From contig JAUICL010000003.1 of the NCBI GenBank assembly GCA_030427905.1, positions 248,001 to 312,000 on the forward strand: 64,000 nt of DNA, written 5' to 3'. The position numbers were made by a program, and so were the translations under genes. This DNA comes from Bacteroidia bacterium. Its GTDB lineage: Bacteria; Bacteroidota; Bacteroidia; Flavobacteriales_D; Cryomorphaceae. Under the pieces are notes generated by a model. The model had not been told where the DNA came from. It ran no database searches and saw only the letters and a list, made by a program, of their open reading frames with translations. Shown here in pieces: positions 17,586 to 26,484 of this stretch (position 1 is the first letter of the stretch; every line of letters begins with the position of its first letter).

Positions 17586-18833
17586 TTATTCCCGGAATAG
17601 GACTACCCTGCCTACTCTTATTTGGTTGCCATCTTGTATTTTGATTGTGTAGATACCTAGAGCTAAACCAGAGAGATCAAATTGATTCTTTGTTAGAGCA
17701 CCTTTCCAAACAAGTGTACCGTCCATATTATATACTTCAAGGTAAGATTTAGGTGAAGCTTCTATGTCCAGATTTAGTATTCCCGATGAGGGATTAGGGT
17801 AAAAGTTCAAAGGTTCGATTACCAATTGATCTGTCCCTAAAGCTTGAATAGAGATTGTTTGAGTGGTTGTAATCGTATCGCAATTACTTATAGCCGTGAA
17901 GACAATGTCGTGGTCGCCTTCTGTTTGGAAGGTGTGGGTAAAGTCTTCGTTTGTAAACATCTCGCCTTCAATAGCCCATAGCACTGATGTATAGTTGGTT
18001 GCCAGGCTCGAAAACTGGACATCTAATCCATTGATGGGTTCCCAGGTCCAGTCGTTCGTTAAGTCATAGGTCCCAACAAACCAATCTTCCAGCTGATCGA
18101 AGACTACTACTTTCGAAGCCTGCCGGATCGTTTCAGCCATGTCTTCACCCAAAGAGAAGTCAAAGGTGAGAAGAGATGGATCCTTTCGGAAAAAGACGGT
18201 GTAGAAAGAACAGGCGGCGGCGTATGAACCTGCTGCTGAAGGATGACTGCCATCGCCCGTGTATAAGTTTATCTCAGGGTTGTTTTCGCGCAGGTATTTC
18301 CATACTTCACCAACTGGAGAAACCACAGCATCGTTTTCTTCTGCCATCTGCATATAGCGGAGGTGAAGGAGACTGTCCATCCCTTCATAGGTGCAGACAG
18401 GCGGCCAGAACTCACAGTTTTGCGCATCACCGTTTTCTCTACCCCAAGTGCGATAGAAGACCGTTTCAGCACAAGGGTTCGATTCCAAAACCTGCTCATT
18501 CAGTTGCTGAGCGTATGGAAAGGTCTCTTCATCGACCTGAGAATCGGGAAAAGAAGGAAGCTGGCTTTGCTCTTGAAGGACTACAAAGTCCCAGGCGCCC
18601 TGAGCGATTAGGTTTTGACTCGTCGCATTGGATGCATGTTGCATCAATCGAAATCCACCAGGCGTGTTGAACCCTACTTCGAGCGTGTCTTCTACAGACA
18701 GAGCGAGGTTTCTGACCAGATTGGGAAGGTTGTTGGAATTGGTGTAACTATTTCCGAGAAATAACACCCGCTTTGTTTGACCGCACGTCGATAAAGCGAA
18801 TAGAACAGAAACAGTCAAAAGGAAAATACGCAT
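17586..18833 (-). CDS. SGNH-hydrolase-like secreted protein with T9SS sorting domain
   Basis: A 415-residue secreted protein. Residues 1-20 are a signal peptide. Residues ~21-235 look like an SGNH/GDSL-type hydrolase: block I VLFLGNSYTN with Ser29, and the late block YTGDGSHPSAAGS with Asp194 and His197 as the other catalytic positions; it resembles the DUF4886 group. Residues ~250-330 form a PKD-like beta domain (EGEMFTNEDFTHTFQTEGDH). The last ~80 residues are a T9SS type A tail (NFYPNPSSGILNLDIEA, ALGIYTIKIQDGNQIRVGRV). Activity on esters or polysaccharide acetyl groups is an inference from the fold. Confidence 0.8.
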   Translation of the reverse strand: MRIFLLTVSVLFALSTCGQTKRVLFLGNSYTNSNNLPNLVRNLALSVEDTLEVGFNTPGGFRLMQHASNATSQNLIAQGAWDFVVLQEQSQLPSFPDSQVDEETFPYAQQLNEQVLESNPCAETVFYRTWGRENGDAQNCEFWPPVCTYEGMDSLLHLRYMQMAEENDAVVSPVGEVWKYLRENNPEINLYTGDGSHPSAAGSYAAACSFYTVFFRKDPSLLTFDFSLGEDMAETIRQASKVVVFDQLEDWFVGTYDLTNDWTWEPINGLDVQFSSLATNYTSVLWAIEGEMFTNEDFTHTFQTEGDHDIVFTAISNCDTITTTQTISIQALGTDQLVIEPLNFYPNPSSGILNLDIEASPKSYLEVYNMDGTLVWKGALTKNQFDLSGLALGIYTIKIQDGNQIRVGRVVLFRE

Positions 18834-19392
18834 GGTTTCAAATTTGGTGGACTGACGGGAAGAGAAATGTAAAGTTGTATTTATGAATCTGATTCCCTTA
18901 AGATTAACTATTGGTTAGAATGAAGGGGTAATTAGTCGACCACTTGACAACTCACAAAAATGAATACAATTCTGTCACTTCGCGCGAGAACGTCCTGATC
19001 GATAGCATCAGGATGCCCCGAATCGTTTCGGAGTGTATCGAGAAATTGAATGAAAACATGAGCACATTAATGGTTCTCGATACGATTTACTCCTAAGGTC
19101 GTAAATCACTCGACCTGACAACTACTGGACGGCTATATAAAATGAAGGATCCCTATGTTTTGTTCAGTCGGTAAAAGCAGGGGAATCAGGTTTAAAAATC
19201 TTCGATTCGAAGGGTTCAAGTTCAAATTGCACTTTGATACTTCGTGATTCCTAATGAAGTTTAATAGTATACATTCTATTTCACCGTAGAGTCGCGAGGA
19301 ACAGCGAATAGGATTCGGTGTTTGATAAAATGTTGGGCAGAATTATTGAATGGGTAAACAATAGAAACTGACTATATTCGTTCCGAAGAAGG
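18834..19392. other. 559-bp intergenic region with palindromic repeat D
   Basis: The gap lies between two divergent genes and contains the palindromic repeat block at 18993-19083. A degenerate palindrome-rich tail follows (CGACCTGACAAC near 19110). A TATATTCG box at 19373-19380 is a one-mismatch -7 element for porQ. Nothing coding is supported; 19190-19240 resembles a TpsiC loop by chance only. Confidence 0.55.
18993..19083 (+). repeat. Palindromic repeat D, copy 2, with inverted partner
   Basis: It includes a hairpin TCCTGAT/ATCAGGA (18993-19013), the shared block TGCCCCGAATCGTTTCGG and GTGTATCGAGAAA (19014-19046), and the inverted partner TTCTCGATAC (19074-19083), which pairs perfectly over 10 bp with GTATCGAGAA (19035-19044). 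Confidence 0.65.
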
Positions 19393-20427
19393 ATGAGTAA
19401 AAGGTTTCTATTAATCGTGGGTCTAGTCTCCAGTTTGGGCTTGTTTGGACAAGGCAATGGAGAAGACAGTTTTCAGATATTGCAATCGACCAGTGCGGCG
19501 CGGATAGCTTCGCTAGGGGGCAATGCTATGGCCGTTAAAGACGGAGACTTAAACCTAGGTCTTCTGACCCCTTCTCTACTCGATTCGAGTTCTACAAGGC
19601 AAATTGCCTTGAGCTACACTCGTTTTTTTGGCGAGTCTAATATCAGTCATGCTGGATACGCCTTTGATGTGAAATCGCTCGGTACGGTATCGGTAGCTTT
19701 TATGAACGTGGGCTACGGCGACTTCGATATGACCAATAGCGCAGGCGAAGTGGTTGGGCAGTTTAATGCCGGCGAGTATATGCTTCAAGCGGGATTAGGT
19801 AGACAGTTGACCGATCGATTCTCTATTGGAGCAAACATAAAATTTGCCTGGAGTGAACTAGCCGAATACAAATCATCAGCTCTAGCTGTGGATGTGAGTG
19901 GAACTTATCACAACTCCGAAAAGCTGTTTACCGCGAGTGTTATGATGCGGAACTTTGGAAATGTGCTTTCACATTATCGAGATGGGGTAGATCAGAGTTT
20001 ACCTTTTGAGATTCAAGCCGGGCTAACAAAAAAGTTAGCTAAAGCACCTATTCGCTTTGGATTGATCGCGGAGAATTTGCAACAATGGGATATGACACCC
20101 GAGCAGAATCAGATAGAAATCGATCCGCTTACAGGTGAAGAAGTCAACACCAATCCAGATGGGTTCGGTGAGAACTTAATGAGACACCTTGTTTTCAATG
20201 CGGAGATTCTCATCACCCAAAACTTTAATATTCGCGTAGGGTACAATTACAATCGTCGTCAGCAGCTCAAAATCGAAGAGAAGCCCGGTGGGGCTGGATT
20301 TACCTACGGACTAGGCATGCGCATCGCAAAAATGCACTTGAGCTACGCCCGAGCTGCATACAGTCTGGCAGGTGCCAGCAATCACTTCTCTCTAAGTGTA
20401 AAATTCAACGACTTCAAAAAAAGCTGA
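19393..20427 (+). CDS. porQ: Type IX secretion system protein PorQ
   Basis: A 344-residue outer-membrane beta-barrel protein of the PorQ/PorV-like family, required in model Bacteroidota for export through the type IX system. Residues 1-20 are a signal peptide. The family start SFQILQSTSAARIASLGGNAMAV (25-47) and repeated aromatic beta strands (IALSYTRFFGESNISHAGYAF, VSVAFMNVGYGDFDM) are evident. It sits 43 bp before cmk, a pairing conserved across the phylum. It provides the machinery matching the six T9SS-tailed proteins of this window. Confidence 0.88.
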   Translation: MSKRFLLIVGLVSSLGLFGQGNGEDSFQILQSTSAARIASLGGNAMAVKDGDLNLGLLTPSLLDSSSTRQIALSYTRFFGESNISHAGYAFDVKSLGTVSVAFMNVGYGDFDMTNSAGEVVGQFNAGEYMLQAGLGRQLTDRFSIGANIKFAWSELAEYKSSALAVDVSGTYHNSEKLFTASVMMRNFGNVLSHYRDGVDQSLPFEIQAGLTKKLAKAPIRFGLIAENLQQWDMTPEQNQIEIDPLTGEEVNTNPDGFGENLMRHLVFNAEILITQNFNIRVGYNYNRRQQLKIEEKPGGAGFTYGLGMRIAKMHLSYARAAYSLAGASNHFSLSVKFNDFKKS

Positions 20428-20470
20428 TCTCTTTTCCCAGAGTTGAAAATGGACGTATATCTTCGCAGGT

Positions 20471-21163
20471 GTGAAGGCTATCAACGTTGCCATAGACGGC
20501 TATTCTTCTTGCGGAAAGAGCACCTTAGCAAAAAACCTGGCTAAGCTTCGGGGCTTTATCTACATCGATACGGGTGCGATGTACCGAGCAGTTACCCTGT
20601 TTGCTATGCGCCAAGGTCTGTTCTCAGATATCGGTTTGGACGAAAGCCAGTTGGTTTCGCTACTCAGAGATGTCACAATCACGTTTGCCCGCAAAGGTGA
20701 CTTTGTGCGAACTATGCTAAACGGAGAAGATGTGGAAGATGAGATACGTAGCCTGGAAGTTTCGAACCACGTAAGCCAAGTAAGTAAAATCAAAGCCGTA
20801 CGATCTAAGCTTAAACTCCTTCAACAAGAAATGGCGAAAAGCGGTGGGGTCGTGATGGATGGGCGCGATATCGGAAGTGCCGTATTGCCCGATGCTGAGC
20901 TCAAGATCTTCATGACCGCCGATCCCGAAGTTCGTGCCAAGCGTCGTTTTGATGAACTTGTGGCCAAAGGTAGTGGCGATATATCGATGGAAGATGTAAA
21001 AGCCAATCTTGAAAAACGTGACCATATTGACACCCACCGAACCGAAGACCCATTGATACAAGTTGATGACGCCCGCGTTCTCGACAATACGAATCTAAGC
21101 CGCAATGAGCAGCTTAGTTTGGTGAATTCCTGGGTGGAAAGTATTGTTTCTCGGGCTAGATAG
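20471..21163 (+). CDS. cmk: (d)CMP kinase
   Basis: A 230-residue cytoplasmic kinase that phosphorylates CMP and dCMP. The start codon is GTG at 20471; the P-loop follows directly (AIDGYSSCGKSTLAK, residues 8-22), with YIDTGAMYRAVTL, VMDGRDIGSAVLPDAELKIF and RRFDELVAKG later. Length matches the family. A TATCTTCG box (20458-20465) stands 5 nt before the GTG, suggesting its own promoter and a leaderless or near-leaderless message. It converges on ispH with an 8-bp overlap of the two 3' ends. Confidence 0.96.
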   Translation: MKAINVAIDGYSSCGKSTLAKNLAKLRGFIYIDTGAMYRAVTLFAMRQGLFSDIGLDESQLVSLLRDVTITFARKGDFVRTMLNGEDVEDEIRSLEVSNHVSQVSKIKAVRSKLKLLQQEMAKSGGVVMDGRDIGSAVLPDAELKIFMTADPEVRAKRRFDELVAKGSGDISMEDVKANLEKRDHIDTHRTEDPLIQVDDARVLDNTNLSRNEQLSLVNSWVESIVSRAR

Positions 21164-22379
21164 CAGATTCTTCGATAGCCTGCTCTACTGACTTAATCGA
21201 TGAGAACATTCCTAAAACTTTTTGCATAACGCGGTCTACGACTGCGTCGGGGCAAGAAGCACCACTGGTTAGAATAACAGTGACCTTTTCGGAGTTTGGC
21301 AGCCAGTTTTCTGTGAGCTCAAGCTTCTTCTCAGGGTAATTGAAGTGATTGATTGCCGCTGCCGATAAAATTTCTTCATCAGATTTTATGAAATACGTAG
21401 GAAGCTTACGCTCACAGAGCTCGGCGATGTGGGAAGTGTTTGAGCTATTGTAGCCACCTACAACTAGCGCCAAATCGGCCTGGTGTTCCAAAACTCCGTA
21501 TGTGGCTTGTTGGTTATCGTTGGTAGCATAGCAAAGCGTATCGCGTGTATCGGCAAAATGATCCTTGTAATTTGCTTCACCGAAAGTCTCGATCATCACT
21601 TCTTTCAGGTAATCGGCAATCGCTTGGGTTTCTGTAGCGAGCATCGTCGTTTGATTCACCACACCAAGCTTTTTGAGATGGGTAGCTGGATCGAAGCCAT
21701 TACTGTATTTCCCTTCAAAATAATCAAAGAAAAAATCTGCATCCTTCTCCCCTTTGATTACGTCGGCGAGCAGAACAGCTTCTTTCATATCCTTCACCAC
21801 CACTGAAGGGGCTCCCTGGTAGCTGTGGGAGAAAGTGGCCCGCGTTTCTTCGTGCTTGTGTTTTCCGTGGATCACCACCGAGTACTCATCGGCTCCGAGT
21901 TTTGCAGATCGCTTCCAGACTTTCTCTACAAAAGGACACGTGGTATTGTATGACTCTGTCTTGATACCTTTTTCTTCGAGGAGATTCATAATCTCCACCG
22001 TAGTTCCGAAGGCAGGAATGATCACAATATCATCTGCGCGTAGCTCATCCCATGGAATAAATTGATTTCCTTCCGTATCCATAATAAACTCAATGCCACG
22101 AGACTGTAGGTCAGCATTGACTTCGGGGTTATGAATCATTTGGCTGAGAAGGAAGATTCGCTTTCCCGGATTTTCTTCAATGGCACGGTACGATATTTCG
22201 ATTGCATTCTCCACTCCGTAGCAGAAACCAAAGTGTCGCGGAATCAAAAAGGCCACCGGTCCAAAATCTAGTTTTGTTGGAGAAAAGTCCTTTTTGCGCG
22301 GATCAGCGGCCTTTCTGGCCGCTTTAACTTTTCCGATTATTGGTGATTTGTAGAATGTCGGGATATCGAATGCCTTCAT
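21156..22379 (-). CDS. ispH: 4-hydroxy-3-methylbut-2-enyl diphosphate reductase
   Basis: A 407-residue iron-sulfur enzyme that makes IPP and DMAPP in the last step of the MEP isoprenoid pathway. The three cluster cysteines are Cys53 (FGFCYGVENAI), Cys148 (NTTCPFVEKVW) and Cys283 (DTLCYATNDNQQA). HGKHKHEETRATFSHS and VNQTTMLATET are also family signatures. It is longer than the ~310-residue proteobacterial form and belongs to the long type found in Bacteroidota and cyanobacteria. The gene is monocistronic, with a promoter about 20 nt upstream. Confidence 0.95.
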   Translation of the reverse strand: MKAFDIPTFYKSPIIGKVKAARKAADPRKKDFSPTKLDFGPVAFLIPRHFGFCYGVENAIEISYRAIEENPGKRIFLLSQMIHNPEVNADLQSRGIEFIMDTEGNQFIPWDELRADDIVIIPAFGTTVEIMNLLEEKGIKTESYNTTCPFVEKVWKRSAKLGADEYSVVIHGKHKHEETRATFSHSYQGAPSVVVKDMKEAVLLADVIKGEKDADFFFDYFEGKYSNGFDPATHLKKLGVVNQTTMLATETQAIADYLKEVMIETFGEANYKDHFADTRDTLCYATNDNQQATYGVLEHQADLALVVGGYNSSNTSHIAELCERKLPTYFIKSDEEILSAAAINHFNYPEKKLELTENWLPNSEKVTVILTSGASCPDAVVDRVMQKVLGMFSSIKSVEQAIEESAI

Positions 22380-22398
22380 GTTGGAGAATGTGTTGGTG

Positions 22399-22406
22399 CA
22401 AAGGTA
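22399..22406 (-). promoter_or_regulatory. Promoter -7 element of ispH
   Basis: On the minus strand this reads TACCTTTG, an exact match to TAnnTTTG, ending 19 nt before the ispH ATG. No clear -33 TTTG is seen. Confidence 0.55.
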
Positions 22407-22524
22407 TTGAAATGTTGGATGGTGTAATTCAGTCGCAGAAATATGAATAGTACTCCAGCAACAAACTTACTACATGGATAGTTTCACATCTGTAAGAAAC
22501 TTATAGCATTGCCTTTCAATAACC

Positions 22525-22747
22525 TTTCTTTTGAAGCCAAAAGAAACAAAAGCTTTGTCCTAAAATATGCTTTCCCCCGCTCTCTTAGATTTCTAAAAGT
22601 CAATCAAAGTAGTCCCTAGCGGGAAAGGACAAGCCCCTTTAATGCCTTTTTACGAAATCTAAGATTCACAACCACCGCCGGCCCGCATTTTAGGACGGGC
22701 CACCCGCGGAACGCAGAAAAAATGAGAAAAGCTTAACTTTCATTATA
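22525..22747 (+). repeat. Structured element C, copy 1
   Basis: It opens with an 8-bp perfect hairpin TTTCTTTT/AAAAGAAA (22525-22546) and a CAAAAG linker. The long-range stem GTCCTAAAAT (22557-22566) with ATTTTAGGAC (22687-22696) follows, then an inner perfect 10-bp stem TCTTAGATTT (22583-22592) with AAATCTAAGA (22655-22664). A GGCCCG...CGGGCC palindrome overlaps the right arm, and the copy ends at TTAACTTTCATTATA. Large parts are identical to 63714-63980. Confidence 0.75.
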
Positions 22748-22953
22748 AGTGTAGCATTCAAGATTGGAAGACTATTTGTGATCTATCAATGCACTTCGAA
22801 TTTGAGTTATTTCGTGAAAGTTAAGTATAAGTGTATGGTGACGAGCACTCATTTGATTCCAAATTGATTAAAGTAAAATTTTGCAAGATAAAGGGTTGAT
22901 GAGATAGCCAGTAATTACTGAGATAAAGCCCTGATTTTCTGATTAAAAAACAC

Positions 22954-22961
22954 TATCTTTG
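22954..22961 (+). promoter_or_regulatory. Promoter -7 element of rpsA
   Basis: TATCTTTG matches TAnnTTTG exactly, with a T-rich TTTTCT at 22935-22940 upstream. It predicts a transcript start near 22968 and a leader of about 70 nt. Confidence 0.6.
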
Positions 22962-22967
22962 CGCTCC

Positions 22968-23038
22968 GAAATATCAAGCCTTGATGGCGGGCCTTATTTA
23001 TAACCACTCTCAGGTGGCCATCACACCCTGAGATACAA
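22968..23038 (+). promoter_or_regulatory. Candidate structured 5' leader of rpsA
   Basis: The predicted leader contains two small inverted repeats, ATCAA/TTGAT (22973-22985) and CTCAGG/CCTGAG (23009-23032). The second ends 6 nt before the ATG and could occlude the start. Ribosomal protein S1 is autoregulated through its leader in proteobacteria; that a similar control exists here is inference. Confidence 0.35.
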
Positions 23039-25096
23039 ATGATTAGCCGAATGGCAAACGAAGAAAAAAAAGCTTCTGAAGAAGTAGAAGAAACGCAAAA
23101 GGTTGATGCTAAGGTTGAGGAAACGAAAGCCGCTGACACCTCCGCTGAAGCTACGGCGTCTGAAGAAGAAGCAAAAGAAGCACCTGCTTCAAAAGAAGAA
23201 ACCGCTCCTGAAGTTGTTGCTGACGCATCTAAAGATGAAGCAAAAACGGAAGAAGCGAAGTCAGATGATTCTGACGACAAAGGAGGTCAAGAAGAGCCGG
23301 TAGCTCCAGCTATTGACCTTGAAAATTTTGACTGGGCAGCCTACGAAGAAGGCGTTGACAGTTATTCAGCAGAAGACAGATCTAGTCTAGACACGCTTTA
23401 CGCCGACACACTTAATGCAGTACAGCAAGGTGAAGTAGTAAAAGGAACCGTTGTGGACATGACCAAGAAAGAGGTTGTGGTAAACATCAACTACAAATCT
23501 GAAGGAATTGTAGCTGCATCAGAGTTCCGTTACAACGCTGAGCTTAAGGTTGGTGATAAGGTAGATGTATATGTAGATACGCTAGAAGACCGTGATGGTC
23601 AGCTAAAAATATCTCACAAGACTGCCCGTATGCACGAAGCATGGCGTCTTGTAAACGAAGCACTTGAGACTGATAAAGTGATCACTGGTCATATCAAGTG
23701 TCGTACGAAGGGTGGTTTGATCGCCGATGTATTCGGAATCGAGGCCTTCCTTCCTGGTTCACAGATCGATGTGAAGCCTATCCGTGACTACGACATTTAC
23801 GTAGGAAAGAACATGGAATTCAAGGTTGTAAAAATCAACCACGAGTTTAAGAACGTTGTTGTTTCTCACAAAGCGCTTATCGAAGCTGAGCTTGAAGAGC
23901 AGAAGAAACAAATTATCGGTGGTCTTGAGAAAGGTCAGGTTCTTGAAGGAATCGTTAAGAACATTACTTCTTACGGAGTGTTTATCGACCTTGGTGGTGT
24001 AGACGGATTGATTCACATCACCGACTTGAGTTGGGGACGTATCAACCACCCAGAGGAGATCGTAGAATTGGATCAGAAGTTGAATGTTGTAATTCTAGAT
24101 TTCGACGACGACAAGAAGCGTATCGCTCTTGGATTGAAGCAGCTTAGCGAGCATCCATGGGATACACTTGGTGAAGATGTTCAGGTTGGAAGCAGTGTGA
24201 AAGGTAAGGTAGTGGTTATGGCCGATTACGGTGCCTTCGTAGAAATTGCTCCAGGCGTAGAAGGTCTAGTTCACGTTAGCGAAATGTCTTGGTCACAACA
24301 CTTGAGAAGCGCACAAGACTTCTTGAAAGTTGGAGATGAAGTAGAAGCGGTGGTATTGACATTGGATCGCGAAGAGCGCAAAATGTCTCTAGGTATCAAG
24401 CAATTGATGCCAGATCCATGGGCTGACATCGCTTCTAAATACCCAGTTGGTAGCAAGCACAAGTCTTCGGTACGAAACTTCACAAACTTCGGTGTATTTG
24501 TCGAGTTGGAAGAAGGAGTAGACGGATTGGTTCACATCTCTGATTTGAGCTGGTCGAAGAAAGTGAAGCACCCATCTGAGTTCTGTAACATCGGAGATGA
24601 GATGGAAGTAGTCGTTCTTGAGGTAGATGAAGAAAACAGAAGATTGAGCTTGGGTCACAAGCAGCTTGAAGAGAATCCATGGGATGTATTCGAGACAATC
24701 TTTGTTGAAGGATCTAGTCACGAAGGAACAGTTACTTCAATCGACAACAATACAGCGATCATTGCTATGCCTTACGGTGTAGAGGCTGTAACTCCAGTGA
24801 AGCACCTTCGCAAAGAAGATGGTAGCACGGCTAAGGTTGATGAGAAACTAGACTTCATCGTTCTTGAGTTTAACAAGAACAGCAGAAGAATTATGGTATC
24901 TCACACACGTACATTCGAAGAAGATCCGAAGCTTACAAAAGCTAAGGAGAGCAACGAGCGTAAGGCTGCTGCTAAGTCTGCATCGAAAGCAGTTAAGGAC
25001 ATCCAAGGAAAACAAGAGAAAACAACTCTTGGTGACTTGAACGTTCTTGCTGATTTGAAAGAAGAAATGGAGAAAGGCGAGAACAACGATAAGTAA
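23039..25096 (+). CDS. rpsA: 30S ribosomal protein S1
   Basis: A 685-residue translation protein that binds mRNA on the small subunit. After a ~95-residue low-complexity acidic extension (Glu, Ala, Lys, Ser), six S1/OB domains can be traced: KGTVVDMTKKEVVVNI, GHIKCRTKGGLIADVFGIEA, EGIVKNITSYGVFIDLGGVD, KGKVVVMADYGAFVEIAPGV, SSVRNFTNFGVFVELEEGVD, and EGTVTSIDNNTAIIAMPYG. The last is divergent. Start could be 23039 or the ATG at 23051 (MANEEKK). The extension makes it longer than the ~557-residue E. coli protein. It is monocistronic, with its own promoter and a strong terminator. Confidence 0.96.
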   Translation: MISRMANEEKKASEEVEETQKVDAKVEETKAADTSAEATASEEEAKEAPASKEETAPEVVADASKDEAKTEEAKSDDSDDKGGQEEPVAPAIDLENFDWAAYEEGVDSYSAEDRSSLDTLYADTLNAVQQGEVVKGTVVDMTKKEVVVNINYKSEGIVAASEFRYNAELKVGDKVDVYVDTLEDRDGQLKISHKTARMHEAWRLVNEALETDKVITGHIKCRTKGGLIADVFGIEAFLPGSQIDVKPIRDYDIYVGKNMEFKVVKINHEFKNVVVSHKALIEAELEEQKKQIIGGLEKGQVLEGIVKNITSYGVFIDLGGVDGLIHITDLSWGRINHPEEIVELDQKLNVVILDFDDDKKRIALGLKQLSEHPWDTLGEDVQVGSSVKGKVVVMADYGAFVEIAPGVEGLVHVSEMSWSQHLRSAQDFLKVGDEVEAVVLTLDREERKMSLGIKQLMPDPWADIASKYPVGSKHKSSVRNFTNFGVFVELEEGVDGLVHISDLSWSKKVKHPSEFCNIGDEMEVVVLEVDEENRRLSLGHKQLEENPWDVFETIFVEGSSHEGTVTSIDNNTAIIAMPYGVEAVTPVKHLRKEDGSTAKVDEKLDFIVLEFNKNSRRIMVSHTRTFEEDPKLTKAKESNERKAAAKSASKAVKDIQGKQEKTTLGDLNVLADLKEEMEKGENNDK

Positions 25097-25139
25097 ACAA
25101 CGCTTATCGGAGCATACGACTAGCTCTTTAGAATAGCCG

Positions 25140-25176
25140 AGCCCCCCAGACATAATTATCTGGGGGGCTTTTTTTA
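25140..25176 (+). terminator. Strong intrinsic terminator of rpsA
   Basis: AGCCCCCCAGA (25140-25150) pairs perfectly over 11 bp with TCTGGGGGGCT (25159-25169) around an 8-nt loop, followed by TTTTTTTAT. Confidence 0.95.
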
Positions 25177-25239
25177 TGCGTATTCGGCGCTTGCCATCTC
25201 TGGTGAATCACGTATTTTCGCTTCCCTATTCAGTAGACT

Positions 25240-26484
25240 ATGGCTGAGATTATTCCCTTCCAATCTGTAAGACCCCCAAAGGACAAGGTACATCTCGTAG
25301 CTTCCCGTTCTTACGTCACATACAAGCCAAAGGCCCTGCATAGAAAGCTGAAGGAGAACCCCTATTCATTCATCCACATCATAAACCCAGAATTTGGCAA
25401 ATCTGAGAAGTCAGACCCAAACTCACCTGAGCGATTTCAAAAGGTTAAAGAGCGGTATGAGGAGTTCAGACAGCAAGCGTTCTTGGAGCAGGACCATAAA
25501 CCAGCCTTTTACTTGTACAAACAAGTCACTCCGCGCCGAAGTTTTATGGGGATTATATGCGGAGTGCAGGTTCAGGAATATTTGGACGGGAAGATTAAAA
25601 TCCACGAAGAGACCATCACACAAAGAGTAGAAGTGTTCACCGAGTATCTAGATACATGTGACTTTAATGCCGAGCCAGTTCTTTTGACTTACAAAGAAAA
25701 AGGTCATATTAATTTACCGGAGCTCGCTGAGACCTACTGCATAAACGCAGCTGAATACGACTTCACTACAACTGATCAGATCAGGCATCAGGTTTGGGTC
25801 ATTGACCAGAAAGATGACATCGAAGAGATTCAAAGGCGTTTTGCCAAGGTAAAAAACCTGTACATAGCCGATGGACATCACCGCATGGCAAGCTCGGCTA
25901 AACTCGGCGAAAACCGCAAATCGCGTAATCATTGGTCTCCAACAGACATCTGCAATTACGCGCTGGCACTTTTAATTCCCGACTCTATTCTCGAGATTGA
26001 GTCATTTCACCGCTTAATCAATCTAGGGGCACCTCTGAACGAAGGCGAGTTAATCGAAAAGTTATCTGTGCATTTCGATGTCGAAAAGTCGGAGAAGAGC
26101 ATATGCCCCGAAAAGCGATTTGAGTTTGGAATGCGCCTACCTAGTGGATGGTACAGTCTGAAGTTGAAATCTTCGGATATATCCTTCAAGACAGTTGTCG
26201 GCCAGCTAGACCCCATGCTATTGACCAAGCACGTATTGGAGCCCATTTTTGGAATCTTAGACCAAAAAACCGATCCGAGGATTCAATTCGTTCCAGGCAT
26301 AGAGTCTCCTCGTAAATTCGAAAAAAAGGTGGATAAAGGTGAAGTTTCGGCTCTGTTTACCCTTCATCCAGTTAGCACGGATGAATTATTTGCCGTAGCA
26401 GATGCCAATGAAATCATGCCGCCGAAGAGTACTTATATCGAGCCTAAGCTAAGAAGTGGGCTGACGATCATGCCGCTGAGCTAG
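25240..26484 (+). CDS. DUF1015 family protein
   Basis: A 414-residue cytoplasmic protein of the DUF1015 family, conserved in many bacteria without an established function. The N-terminus MAEIIPFQSVRPPKDKVHLV and the family block YIADGHHRMASSAKL (~207-221) are diagnostic, as is the late VPGIESPRKFEKKVDKGEVS region. In other Bacteroidota it is often found beside serine biosynthesis genes; that neighbourhood is absent here. It stands alone behind the rpsA terminator. Confidence 0.9.
   Translation: MAEIIPFQSVRPPKDKVHLVASRSYVTYKPKALHRKLKENPYSFIHIINPEFGKSEKSDPNSPERFQKVKERYEEFRQQAFLEQDHKPAFYLYKQVTPRRSFMGIICGVQVQEYLDGKIKIHEETITQRVEVFTEYLDTCDFNAEPVLLTYKEKGHINLPELAETYCINAAEYDFTTTDQIRHQVWVIDQKDDIEEIQRRFAKVKNLYIADGHHRMASSAKLGENRKSRNHWSPTDICNYALALLIPDSILEIESFHRLINLGAPLNEGELIEKLSVHFDVEKSEKSICPEKRFEFGMRLPSGWYSLKLKSSDISFKTVVGQLDPMLLTKHVLEPIFGILDQKTDPRIQFVPGIESPRKFEKKVDKGEVSALFTLHPVSTDELFAVADANEIMPPKSTYIEPKLRSGLTIMPLS

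Larger units (their letters stand above)
22380..23038. other. 659-bp divergent intergenic region between ispH and rpsA
   Basis: It contains the ispH promoter, structured element C copy 1 (22525-22747), an AT-rich stretch without recognisable features (22748-22940), and the rpsA promoter and leader. No coding region is supported. Confidence 0.65.

Noticed and set aside
18176-18670. 164-codon plus-strand frame inside the SGNH-type gene
   Set aside because: It is antisense to conserved catalytic blocks, has a basic Cys/Arg/His-rich composition and shows no recognisable motif.
19190-19240. GGTTCAAGTTCAAAT stretch resembling a tRNA T-loop
   Set aside because: No acceptor stem, D-arm or anticodon arm can be placed around it.
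22915-23280. Minus-strand frame rich in Ser and Ala opposite the rpsA start
   Set aside because: It mirrors the Glu/Ala/Lys-rich low-complexity start of S1 and overlaps the promoter and leader.
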